A stretch of 21,913 nt of DNA, taken from IMG/VR virus record IMGVR_UViG_3300046517_001952, positions 1 through 21,913 of that record. One strand, given 5' to 3'. The notes beneath the pieces were generated by a model. It was not told the origin of the DNA, did not search any database, and worked only from the letters and a program-made list of their open reading frames with translations. This document shows, one piece after another, positions 14,718-21,913 of the stretch (position 1 is the first letter of the stretch; every line of letters starts with the position of its first letter). This DNA comes from a virus. The position numbers and the translations under genes were made by a program.

Positions 14718-15595
14718 GCGTCATCGTCGAACAGATCGCAATCGACGCGCTGCGCGACTGGCTGCTGCTCACGTTGCCGGCAAAGGTGCTGGAGGTGAAC
14801 AACGCCCGCGCCGCGTTCATTCGAAGCACGACAGCCGGGCCGTTCGTCATTCCCTCGAGCTTCGTACTGCAGCTGTCGTTCACCGCGGTGAACGTCGATG
14901 AGAACCCGGCGAGCTTCGGTGCCTACCCACTCATCGCCTCTGGCTCGCGTACGGCCGCGCAGGTGGCGAGCGACGTCAACGCGTCGTCTTCGGTCGGCAC
15001 CATCGCGACGGTCGACGTCGAGGGTCGGCTCGTCATCACTTCGCCGTTCGTCCCGAGCGCGGTCACCGACAACGTCTCTCTTGTCGTGGTGGCCCCGAAC
15101 GCGGCCGTGGCGGGTCTCGATGTGTTCGGCTGGGACCGGGGCGGAGAGAAGGAACGCCGCAGCCCCATCTACCCGCCGACGCGCTCTGCGGTACTCGACG
15201 GCTGGCCGCAGTCGCCCGTCGCTCAGATTGGTCAGGGCTTCGTCGTCGTCATCGGCGGCCGGCCGGCCAAAATGTGGGGCCCGGTGCTGCGGCGCGACGA
15301 GTACGAGGTCGAACTCAACGTCGCGCTGTTCCACTTCGTCGACGCCGCGGAGGCCGGTCTCGGCCGCGAGCACATCAGCTCGGTCGTGCGGTGCGTGCGC
15401 GAGGTTCTGATGACCGACCGCGGGCACCTTCTCGGGCGCGAGTCGCAGAAAGACGTCATGCTGGCGCTGGTGAAGGGTTCGGACATCTCCGAGCGGCCGT
15501 TCAAGTGGCTCGACGGGCAGGCACCAAACAGCCTTTTCGATGTAGGGTCTGTGGACATTTCGGTGCGCGTCTTCGAGCGCCCCGCGCAGTTCTAG
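14714..15595 (+). CDS. Tail-region protein, probable CTG start (tail terminator-like position)
   Basis: The frame is open from before the previous stop. The only common start is TTG 14774, but the residues before it (SVIVEQIAIDALRDWLLLTL) read as genuine protein. GGAGGG at 14705-14710 sits just before CTG 14714, so that codon is my choice, giving 293 residues. The N-terminal helix is followed by a beta-rich repeat-like region (FVIPSSFVLQLSFTAVNV, SRTAAQVASDVNASSSVGTI, GRLVITSPF) and a C-terminal part with VAQIGQGFVVVIGGRPAKMW, DEYEVELNVALFHFVD and FDVGSVDISVRVFERP. The last half resembles small tail-terminator proteins in layout. It lies between tail-completion and tail-tube genes, which agrees. 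No family is firmly recognised. Confidence 0.7.
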   Translation: MSVIVEQIAIDALRDWLLLTLPAKVLEVNNARAAFIRSTTAGPFVIPSSFVLQLSFTAVNVDENPASFGAYPLIASGSRTAAQVASDVNASSSVGTIATVDVEGRLVITSPFVPSAVTDNVSLVVVAPNAAVAGLDVFGWDRGGEKERRSPIYPPTRSAVLDGWPQSPVAQIGQGFVVVIGGRPAKMWGPVLRRDEYEVELNVALFHFVDAAEAGLGREHISSVVRCVREVLMTDRGHLLGRESQKDVMLALVKGSDISERPFKWLDGQAPNSLFDVGSVDISVRVFERPAQF

Positions 15596-15605
15596 GAGGA
15601 GCACC

Positions 15606-16826
15606 GTGTCGAATTTCGCACCCGTACCCGGCTGGGACTCGAGAGTCTTCATGTATTACGAGGGCGTCTACCCCGGCAGCTTCGGCACCCCCGTCACGCC
15701 TGTCGCAGCCCATGCACGCGAGATGATCAGCCTCAACCTCGGAGGCTCAGAAGTCGGGGCGGTGCGCGACAAGAAGGACCGCAACCCCGGCCGCGGAATG
15801 CGCAACGCCTTTGTCGAGGGCCGGGTCGGCCCGATGCCTTTCTCAGGGCAGACGTCTGTGAAGTCGCGCGCGGCGGTCGACACTGTTCCGCAGGAGTCGG
15901 TTATTCTGACGGCGGCTGGGTTGGTGCAGACGGTGAACAGCGGCACCAGCGTCGTCTATTCGATGAGCAGCGACCCGTTGAGCACGCTCGAATCGATGAG
16001 CATTTACCGCGTACTCGGCTCGGCCGGCGCCTCGGCGATGGAGGCCGAGTGGATGCGTGGTTGCATCACGAAGTCGCTGAAGTGGAGCGCGGCCGACAAG
16101 GAGTTGCTGCTCGACTTCTCCGGCGTGGGCATCGGCAAGGCGACGACGGGCGTCATCAGCTCGATCACCACCGACATCAGCCAGACCACCCTCGCGACCA
16201 TCACCACCGAGGAGGCGTACCGAATCAACAACGCGCTGGGCACGTTCGGCCACCTCTACATGCAGGTCGAGTCGGAAATTCTCGACATCACCGCCGTGAA
16301 CATCTCGACGCACACGCTCACGTTCGCGCGCGCGGCGCTGAGCTCGAGCGCGGCCGCGCACACCGCGAAGCCGCTCTACCCGTACCAGCCGGCGCTGACC
16401 GGCTACGCGGGCAGCCCGATTCCTGAGCCGGTCTCGTCGGTCACCATCGACAGCGTCGCGCTCCGGGCGATGTCATGGGAGGTCAACCTCAAGGCGACCG
16501 GCCTCGACCTGTTGCCGGGCGAGACGAACAGCAAGCACCTCCAGGGCATCAAGGTGCTCCGCTACGACCTCGAGGTGAGCGCGAAGCTGGTGTGCCACGG
16601 CGACGACGTCGCTCTGCTCGGCAAGGCCACCAACCGAAACACCGTCGCATGGAGCGTGGTTCAGGGTGGCACCACCGGCGGCATCATCACCATCGGCGGA
16701 AGCTACGCCGAGGTGATGCCCATCACGGTTCCCGACACCGCAGGCGACGCGAGCATCATCGACCTCAAGCTGCGAGTGCGCGACGACACGCTCGGGAACA
16801 ACTCATTTCTCGTGACGTACACGTGA
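15606..16826 (+). CDS. Major tail tube protein
   Basis: A 406-residue protein starting at GTG 15606. The ribosome-binding site AGGAGG (15594-15599) overlaps the previous stop codon. Its position, between tail-completion genes and the tail-assembly chaperone, is that of the tail tube gene in siphophages. It contains the beta-rich strands expected of tube subunits (KSLKWSAADKELLLDFSGVG; SWEVNLKATGLDLLPG; LRYDLEVSAKLVCHG) and an extra middle domain (about residues 205-260, MQVESEILDITAVNIS). The N-terminal part (VFMYYEGVYPGSFGTPVTPV) resembles the start of other tube proteins that line the tail lumen. It would polymerise into stacked hexameric rings around the tape measure. The insert makes it longer than the simplest tube proteins. 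Confidence 0.75.
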   Translation: MSNFAPVPGWDSRVFMYYEGVYPGSFGTPVTPVAAHAREMISLNLGGSEVGAVRDKKDRNPGRGMRNAFVEGRVGPMPFSGQTSVKSRAAVDTVPQESVILTAAGLVQTVNSGTSVVYSMSSDPLSTLESMSIYRVLGSAGASAMEAEWMRGCITKSLKWSAADKELLLDFSGVGIGKATTGVISSITTDISQTTLATITTEEAYRINNALGTFGHLYMQVESEILDITAVNISTHTLTFARAALSSSAAAHTAKPLYPYQPALTGYAGSPIPEPVSSVTIDSVALRAMSWEVNLKATGLDLLPGETNSKHLQGIKVLRYDLEVSAKLVCHGDDVALLGKATNRNTVAWSVVQGGTTGGIITIGGSYAEVMPITVPDTAGDASIIDLKLRVRDDTLGNNSFLVTYT

Positions 16827-16839
16827 TATCAGTTGGCGC

Positions 16840-17301
16840 ATGGCCAACCTGAACAGCGCGGTGCGGTGGGAGCGGTGGGTGCCCAACGTCGGCGACAACC
16901 GGAAGCTGAAGCCGTACGAGCAGCTGAGCTTTCTCATCGCCGTGGGCATCTCGACGACCGAGTCGCTCAGCCTGCTGGCCGGGCTCGACCTGGAGCAGTC
17001 GCAGCCGGTGCCGGGCGAGACGCCCGAGCAGCGAGCGGAGCGGGTGGCGGCGCGCGAGGCGAAGACGCTCGACCAGCTGGCGGTCTCGCTCGGTCGGTTC
17101 GCGAAGCTGACCGGCACGCACACCATCGACGGCAAGACCATCACCAACCTGCGCGAGTACATGGGCGCGGTGCCGATTGAGGTGGCCTTCGACGTGGTCC
17201 GGGTCATCAAGTACTGGAACACGATGCAGGGGGCTGATGAGCTTTTCTTCGCGCGGTCGTCTGGCGTCTCGCCTACTACCGACGACCCGGCCGGCCAGTA
17301 G
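16840..17301 (+). CDS. Tail assembly chaperone, short form (G-like)
   Basis: A 153-residue protein encoded directly before the tape measure gene. A soluble charged helical protein in this place is the normal tail assembly chaperone, which coats the tape measure while the tail tube polymerises. It opens MANLNSAVRWERWVPNV, continues with KPYEQLSFLIAVGISTTESL and a Glu/Arg-rich helix, and ends about 18 residues after a likely slip site at 17244-17250. The ribosome-binding site is weak (no clear GGAG before ATG 16840), with 13 bases after the tail tube stop. A minority of ribosomes probably shift to the -1 frame to add a second domain, as lambda does with G and G-T. Confidence 0.75.
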   Translation: MANLNSAVRWERWVPNVGDNRKLKPYEQLSFLIAVGISTTESLSLLAGLDLEQSQPVPGETPEQRAERVAAREAKTLDQLAVSLGRFAKLTGTHTIDGKTITNLREYMGAVPIEVAFDVVRVIKYWNTMQGADELFFARSSGVSPTTDDPAGQ

Positions 17302-17597
17302 GCCCGACGTGGGAGGGCGACCAGCGTCGCGGGTGGTTCGGCTACAGCCCGTCGACGAAACAGGGCGTGCCAGCGCAGCCCAGGCACCGCAGCCGGGTCA
17401 CCATCGAGCGGGCGTTCGAGGTGGCCCAGCCGGCGCTCGACGTCTGGCTCACGACGCGGCGGCACCCCGAGCAGCCACCTTTCTCGGGCGGCGTGTTGGA
17501 CTGGCCGCAGTGGCTCAGGCAGGCTCTTGAGGTGATGGACGTCGAGCAGGCGGTCGTCGAAGCTGTCGTTGCGGGAGAGGAGCGGCAGCGTGGGTGA
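17241..17597 (+). CDS. -1 frame extension of the tail assembly chaperone (T-like)
   Basis: This open frame is relative -1 to the chaperone. It is blocked upstream by two adjacent TGA codons (17235-17240) and then runs to the stop at 17595-17597. It reads AFLRAVVWRLAYYRR, WEGDQRRGWFGYSPSTKQG, then TIERAFEVAQPALDVWL and a helical end MDVEQAVVEAVVAGEE. The only internal common start, GTG 17367, has no good ribosome-binding site and would discard the well-formed first half. A -1 shift at TTC 17245-17247 would join the two frames as (16840-17247, 17247-17597), about 252 residues. It overlaps the tape measure start by 8 bases, again as in lambda-like chaperones. Confidence 0.7.
   Translation, partial: AFLRAVVWRLAYYRRPGRPVGPTWEGDQRRGWFGYSPSTKQGVPAQPRHRSRVTIERAFEVAQPALDVWLTTRRHPEQPPFSGGVLDWPQWLRQALEVMDVEQAVVEAVVAGEERQRG
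17244..17287 (+). promoter_or_regulatory. Programmed -1 ribosomal frameshift signal (slip site plus stem-loop)
   Basis: The slip sequence TTTCTTC (17244-17250) lets the tRNA on TTC re-pair with TTT one base back. Four bases later begins a stem of 7 perfect pairs, GGTCGTC (17255-17261) with GACGACC (17281-17287). Inside it is a smaller hairpin, GGCG (17263-17266) with CGCC (17270-17273). The heptamer is not a classical X XXY YYZ site because the second codon slips imperfectly. The combination of slip codon, short spacer and stem, exactly where the frames must join, is good evidence. Confidence 0.6.
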
Positions 17598-19461
17598 CAT
17601 CACGACGCACATCGAGCTGACCGGCAACGCGGGCGACGCGAAGAAAGCGCTCGAAGACGTCGGCGGCTCGGCGCACGAGGCGAAGACCGCCTTCGCCGAC
17701 TTCAAAGAGGAACTGGAGAAGGGCTCAGCGGAAATCGGGAAGCAAATCACCGCGTACGCGCTGCTCGAGCGCGCGGTCGAAGGTGCGCTCGAATTCGTGA
17801 AGGAGTTCACGGCCGAGTCCATCAAGCTCGCCGAGGCGCAAGAGACGGCCGACCGCAACCTGTCGCTGTTCGCCGGGAACCTCACCGCCGCCTTCAAGTC
17901 GCAGGCGGAGGAGTTCGAGAAGACCTACGGCGTCGCGGCCGAGCTGACCGAGAAGGTGCAGACGCTCGCCCTGGCGCACGGCGCCGACCGCGATCAGGTT
18001 CTGGAGTTGACCGAGGCCACCACCAAGTGGGCGGCCATCACCGGCACCGACGCCGCGGGCGCCGCGCAGCAGCTCGTCGTCGCGGTCGAGGCCGGGCGGC
18101 ACGCGTCGCGACAGTTGGGCATCCAGTGGGAGGAGACGGGCGACAAGTCGCAGGACCTGAAGAACGCCATCGACGCGCTCAACGAGAAGCTGGCCGGCGC
18201 CGACCCCACGGCCGAAGCGACGCTGCAGGGCCGGACTCAGCGCGCGGCGATCAGCTTCGACAATCTCAAAAAGGCGTTCGGCAACTGGATCACGGTCGTC
18301 GAGTCGAAGGCCGGGGTGCTCGACAAGCTGGGCGGCGCGCTCGATTCGATTCGCGGCGGGCTCTCGGCGAAGGGCGCCGGGGCGATCGCTGGCGGTCTGG
18401 CATACGGCCCGCTCGCCGCCGTCGCGGGCGCGGGCATCGGCAGCCTGGGTGAGAACGACATCGAGCCCGCGCCGGCGCAACAGAACTACGACCAGCAGCT
18501 GATCGGCTCCAACACCGACGAGAAGACGCTCGCCGCGCTGAAGAAAGCGAACGAAGCCCAGGCGAAGGAGCAGCAGAAGAGCATCGAGGAGAAGCTCAAG
18601 AAGGACGCCGAGTACTGGGACAAGCGCGGCGTCACGCATCAGGCCGAAGACGCGAAGGAGAACGCGGAGGCCGAGCGGCACAGCGAGGAACTTCAGGCGC
18701 AAGAGCAGGCGGCCTACGACAAGTCGCTCACCGATGAGCAGACCGCGTACGACGCGCAGCTGACCGCACTGAAAGAGGAGAAGCTAAAGGAGGAGGAGGA
18801 GGTTCAGAAGTCACAGGATCGCCAGTTCGAAATCAACCTCCACGCGTGGCAGAAGTACGAGAAAGCCCGCTTCAAAGCGCAGGAAGAGGCGAACAAGAAA
18901 CTCGAAGACGCCGAGAAACAGGCGGCCGAGGAAATCGGCGCGGTCATCACGAACACCATCACCTCGACGTTGCAGAACGCGATGAACGGGCAGCAGCAGT
19001 CGTGGCAGGACGTGGCGGGCTCGGCAGCGAGCTCCATCCTCACCATCGTCGGCGGCATTGTCGGCGCGTACTTCGGAGCGCCTCAACTCGGCGGCGCGCT
19101 CGGCTCCCTCGCCGGCACGGCCGCCAGCTACGGCATCCACCAAATCAAGCACGAGGGCGGCATGGTCGAGCGGTACCACGCGGGCGGGTACCCCGGCACG
19201 CTCGGCCCCAATGAGCAGATGATTATCGCCGAGGCGGGCGAAGGCGTCGTCGACAAGCGCACGATGGCGCGCATGGGTGGACCGGGCGGGCTCGAGCAGG
19301 CTAAGCGCGGTGGTGGCGGAGGCGGGCGCACCGTGGTGATTCAAGCGATGGACGCGCAGAACGTTCGCGACGGCTTCGAAGGTCGGCTCGGGCGCGGCAT
19401 GTCGATCGCGCTGCGCACCGGTCGCGGCTCCCTCCCGCGCGTCGTGGGGCTCGGGCGATGA
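17590..19461 (+). CDS. Tape measure protein
   Basis: A 623-residue protein starting at GTG 17590, 7 bases after AGGAG (17578-17582); an earlier GTG/ATG-type start at 17569 gives extra Arg/Ser residues and is less likely. It begins VGDITTHIELTGNAGDAKKAL, a typical tape-measure opening. Helical segments run through the protein, with a long coiled coil at about 310-453 (ALKKANEAQAKEQQKSIEEK, EEEEVQKSQDRQFEINL). A hydrophobic Gly/Ala region follows at about 481-517. The C-terminal EGGMVERYHAGGYPG, EAGEGVVDKRTMARMGGPGG motif is a hallmark of this family. It sets tail length and is ejected on infection. At the usual 0.15 nm per residue it predicts a tail near 93 nm. No cysteine was seen. Confidence 0.92.
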   Translation: MGDITTHIELTGNAGDAKKALEDVGGSAHEAKTAFADFKEELEKGSAEIGKQITAYALLERAVEGALEFVKEFTAESIKLAEAQETADRNLSLFAGNLTAAFKSQAEEFEKTYGVAAELTEKVQTLALAHGADRDQVLELTEATTKWAAITGTDAAGAAQQLVVAVEAGRHASRQLGIQWEETGDKSQDLKNAIDALNEKLAGADPTAEATLQGRTQRAAISFDNLKKAFGNWITVVESKAGVLDKLGGALDSIRGGLSAKGAGAIAGGLAYGPLAAVAGAGIGSLGENDIEPAPAQQNYDQQLIGSNTDEKTLAALKKANEAQAKEQQKSIEEKLKKDAEYWDKRGVTHQAEDAKENAEAERHSEELQAQEQAAYDKSLTDEQTAYDAQLTALKEEKLKEEEEVQKSQDRQFEINLHAWQKYEKARFKAQEEANKKLEDAEKQAAEEIGAVITNTITSTLQNAMNGQQQSWQDVAGSAASSILTIVGGIVGAYFGAPQLGGALGSLAGTAASYGIHQIKHEGGMVERYHAGGYPGTLGPNEQMIIAEAGEGVVDKRTMARMGGPGGLEQAKRGGGGGGRTVVIQAMDAQNVRDGFEGRLGRGMSIALRTGRGSLPRVVGLGR

Positions 19462-20306
19462 GCAACGGCTACTCGGTGAGCAACCTCGTGCTGCCGCTCG
19501 CGCCGGCCGCCATCAAGTTCGAGCTGAGCGGCAGCCCGCTGGCGCCGGCCTTCGGCTCGTCGGCATTTCTGCAGGACAACCGGATGGACAAGGTCGTCAG
19601 CTTCGCGTCCGAAGACCTGAGCGCCGACACGCTAGACATCGACATCGACATGGGCGGAGCGGTGAGCCTGGGCGGCTTCGCGATTCTCAACCACAACTTC
19701 GCCTCGGTCGGGTGCAACTGCACCGTCATCTGCTCGGCCGCCTCCGACTACTCCTCACCCACCACGGCAAAGGCGGCGACGCCGCTGACGAGCACCCGCT
19801 TCAAATCGAAGGACCACGCGCTGCAGTTCACTCCGGTCTCGAAACGGTACTGGAAACTGCGCTTCAGCAACGGCGACGCGCTCGTTCCGTACATCGGCGA
19901 GGTCTGGGCGTTCGGAGCCGCGGTGACGCTGCCGCGATTCAGCATCTACGGCTCGGGCGAATCGCGCGACGTGTTCGGCCCCGAGGTGGACTTCGCCAAT
20001 GGCAACAAGACCGCCTACTTTCTCGGCGGGCCGGTGCGCACGAAGAACTACCAGTTCGCCGACCTCTCGGCGTCGGACCTCGCCGCGTATGACGCGCTCT
20101 GGGACGCGACGAAGGGCTTCACGCTGCCGTTCCTCTGGCTCGAAGACATTGAGTCGACCGCCACAGCCGCGACGGTCCCCGCGCAGGAGTGCATCTTCGG
20201 GCGGTTCGAGCTGCCGTCGAACGCGTACGCCCAAGACGACTACGGCATCTTTCAGCCGGGGGCGCCGTTCAACATTCGCAGCCTCGGGCGTGACGTCGGC
20301 TCATGA
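19458..20306 (+). CDS. Distal tail/minor tail protein with discoidin-like domain
   Basis: A 282-residue protein starting at ATG 19458, overlapping the tape measure stop (ATGA). Residues about 20-155 resemble a galactose-binding, discoidin-like beta-sandwich: SFASEDLSADTLDIDIDMGG, LGGFAILNHNF, and FTPVSKRYWKLRFSNGD followed by PYIGEVWAFG. Such domains occur in the tail-tip proteins of siphophages and may touch the cell surface. The C-terminal half (TLPRFSIYGSGESRDVFGPE, ... LPFLWLEDIESTATA, ... FELPSNAYAQDDYGIF) looks like a distal-tail ring domain. Its position right after the tape measure is that of the distal tail protein. It overlaps the next gene by 4 bases. Confidence 0.75.
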   Translation: MSNGYSVSNLVLPLAPAAIKFELSGSPLAPAFGSSAFLQDNRMDKVVSFASEDLSADTLDIDIDMGGAVSLGGFAILNHNFASVGCNCTVICSAASDYSSPTTAKAATPLTSTRFKSKDHALQFTPVSKRYWKLRFSNGDALVPYIGEVWAFGAAVTLPRFSIYGSGESRDVFGPEVDFANGNKTAYFLGGPVRTKNYQFADLSASDLAAYDALWDATKGFTLPFLWLEDIESTATAATVPAQECIFGRFELPSNAYAQDDYGIFQPGAPFNIRSLGRDVGS

Positions 20307-21913
20307 GCGACACGTTCCAGTCGCTGCTGGCGCAGGACGGCCGCGGCATTTGGTGGGGGCTCGAGGTCTCGTTCGACCAGGACTTCTCGACCGTCGCCTA
20401 CCGCTGGGCCACGCACTCGGGCGTCGTCGGCGGCCACTTCTTCGAAGCTCGTCTTGTCTCGCCGCTGCGCGACATCACCCGCGGCTTCGGCACCGACCAC
20501 CTGCCGGCCGCCGCCAACCTCGACGTCGAGCTCGACAACACCGACTTCGCGGTCGACTTCCTCTGCAACCCGACCACCTTCGAGACGAACACCGTGCGCG
20601 CGCGGTACCGGCTGCTGATGGGCGTCTTCAGGATTGACCCGGCCAACCCGAACGCGGCGGTGACGGTGCTGACGCAGACGATTGGCTATTTCGTCTCGCT
20701 CGACTTCCCGACGCAGTACGATGACCGCATCGTGCTGTCGCTGGCAGATGATCAGCTCGGGCAGCTGAACGACCTGCTCACCCCGCCGACGACGAACGAC
20801 TGGCTCACCGCAGGCAACGCGGCGACGGACCCGCTCGTGAGTGCCACCGGCGTCGTGCCGAACATCGACTTCAATCAGCCCTGGCCGTTGATGTTCGGCG
20901 CCGGCAAGGTGCCGGGGTTACCCATCACCCAGCGCTACACCGGCGCTGGCGGATCGTTCACGTGGCCCGATGGGAACACCACCGGCAGCGTCGCGGGTGG
21001 TGGCTGGCGAATGATTATGGTCTGCGCGACCGCCGAACTGTCGGTGGTGAACACCGCGGACGTTGTCGCGCTCGAAGGCGTGTTCCGCTCGGCGCTCGCG
21101 TTCCAAACGCAATGGGCGAACAAGACCATCTCGATTCCGAGTTCTCACACCTTCCCCGACGGCACCAAGGAACTGATTTGGTCCGCGCAGAAATCGGAGT
21201 CGTTCACCGCAAATGGCTACAACTGGAAGCTGCTGTGGATCGCCTTCAACGGCGCTGGGTACTCTGATTGGTTTCAGGCGACGTTCCCGTCGTCGGCCGC
21301 CGCGGGCTCGCCTGGACCGAGCACGCCTTCAGCTGACCCCAACGACGCATGGGGCAGCGACGCGCAGTTCCTCGCGTTCGACCACTTCAACGTCTACTCG
21401 TTCGGTGCCCTCTCGGCGGTGAACGGCGTCGCGAACACGAATCAGAACCCGGTCGACGTCATTCAGGACCTGATTCAGTACTACAGCTACATGCGAGCCT
21501 TCACTGGCGGCGCCATCGACACGGCGCGGTTCGACCGCGCGCGCGCAGCTCGCCGCGGCTTCTACGTGAAAGGCACTGTCTCGGTGCAGTTCGCGTCGAG
21601 CATATCCACCGAGGCCGTCGTCACCGGCAAGGACCCGGTCATCGGCGGGCAGTTGGCGTACAAGGGCGGCGTGCTGCGGCAGGCCCTCACCGGCGTGTGC
21701 GGCTCGAGCGACGTCGACCTGTTCCTCACGTACAACGGGCAGGCTGCCGTCTCGGTTCAAATCGCCGACTTCCAATCGGCGACCGCCAGCTATCCGACCA
21801 TCGAAGAGACCCACGTCATCGCCGATTCGAAGTTTCGCCGCGTGCCGTCGCTCGACGAGCGGTGGTCACCGTTCAACGCCTGCTTCATCAGCACGCCCAA
21901 CAACGGCGGCGAG
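20303..21913 (+). CDS. Tail tip/baseplate hub protein (partial, runs off the window)
   Basis: An open frame from ATG 20303 (ATGA overlap) to the last base, 537 codons without a stop, so the C-terminus is missing. The N-terminal part (MSDTFQSLLAQDGRGIWWGL, ARLVSPLRDITRGFGTDHLP, LDVELDNTDFAVDFLCN, RYRLLMGVFRI) has the beta-strand pattern of hub-like tail proteins placed after the distal tail gene. Later segments include FNQPWPLMFGAGKVPGLPI, VDVIQDLIQYYSYM and ARRGFYVKGTVSVQFASS. The 'QPWPLMFG..KVPG' and 'VIQDLIQYYSY' sequences recall phage tail-tip proteins I have seen after DUF2163-type genes, though I cannot name the family firmly. It would form the central hub that contacts the host and anchors fibres. 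Confidence 0.7.
   Translation, partial: MSDTFQSLLAQDGRGIWWGLEVSFDQDFSTVAYRWATHSGVVGGHFFEARLVSPLRDITRGFGTDHLPAAANLDVELDNTDFAVDFLCNPTTFETNTVRARYRLLMGVFRIDPANPNAAVTVLTQTIGYFVSLDFPTQYDDRIVLSLADDQLGQLNDLLTPPTTNDWLTAGNAATDPLVSATGVVPNIDFNQPWPLMFGAGKVPGLPITQRYTGAGGSFTWPDGNTTGSVAGGGWRMIMVCATAELSVVNTADVVALEGVFRSALAFQTQWANKTISIPSSHTFPDGTKELIWSAQKSESFTANGYNWKLLWIAFNGAGYSDWFQATFPSSAAAGSPGPSTPSADPNDAWGSDAQFLAFDHFNVYSFGALSAVNGVANTNQNPVDVIQDLIQYYSYMRAFTGGAIDTARFDRARAARRGFYVKGTVSVQFASSISTEAVVTGKDPVIGGQLAYKGGVLRQALTGVCGSSDVDLFLTYNGQAAVSVQIADFQSATASYPTIEETHVIADSKFRRVPSLDERWSPFNACFISTPNNGGE

Noticed and set aside
17367-17597. A separate 76-residue gene starting at GTG 17367
   Set aside because: There is no good ribosome-binding site, and the same frame is protein-like for about 40 codons upstream. 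It is better explained as the end of the frameshift extension.
1-21913. CRISPR arrays, tRNA genes, insertion sequences and attachment sites
   Set aside because: I saw no regularly spaced repeats, no tRNA-like cloverleaf with the TTCGA-type arm in a consistent setting, no transposase frames and no flanking direct repeats that would mark a mobile element.

Overview
This window is a stretch of a tailed double-stranded DNA phage or prophage genome. It holds the DNA-packaging, head, connector and tail genes. Every convincing gene is on the + strand and they form one tightly packed transcription unit. Seven junctions are 4-base GTGA or ATGA start/stop overlaps, and many starts are GTG. The DNA is strongly GC-rich. 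The head genes are Mu-like: a gp29-type portal, an F-type minor head domain and an I-type protease/scaffold. The tail genes (tail tube, frameshifted assembly chaperone, tape measure, no contractile sheath) are of siphophage type, a combination known from B3/D3112-like phages. No integrase, transposase, lysis, repressor, tRNA or CRISPR sequence is visible, so lifestyle cannot be decided. Frequent DGG/DAG tripeptides in the exported proteins are reminiscent of secreted proteins of Myxococcota; a myxobacterial host is only an inference.

Layout. 1-3453: end of an upstream gene, a small PD-(D/E)XK nuclease-like protein, the large terminase, two small accessory proteins, a 201-base gap and a zinc-ligand-bearing DUF6527-like protein. 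3450-9407: a portal fused to a MuF-type domain, an HNH endonuclease overlapping both neighbours, the protease with a scaffold-like C-terminal half and a plausible internal start, a decoration protein and the major capsid protein. The last two share a duplicated ribosome-binding leader. 9408-9932: a hairpin and a small accessory protein.

9946-13696 is the unusual part. Four consecutive genes each start with a hydrophobic signal-like segment and are cysteine-rich with even counts (6, 6, 6 and 18). At least two look like LamG/lectin-type proteins. They sit inside the structural operon, between the capsid genes and the connector genes, and are translationally linked to both sides. I recognise no described system with this arrangement.

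13693-21913: connector and tail-completion genes, one probably starting at CTG; tail tube; assembly chaperone with a well-supported -1 frameshift signal; tape measure; a discoidin-like distal tail protein; and a tail-tip/hub protein that runs off the end of the window.

Working together: the terminase packages DNA through the portal into a shell built by capsid protein on the scaffold/protease. Connector proteins close the head, and the tail is built on the tape measure with help from the frameshifted chaperone. The exported lectin-like cassette may act at the cell or virion surface, but its role cannot be read from sequence.
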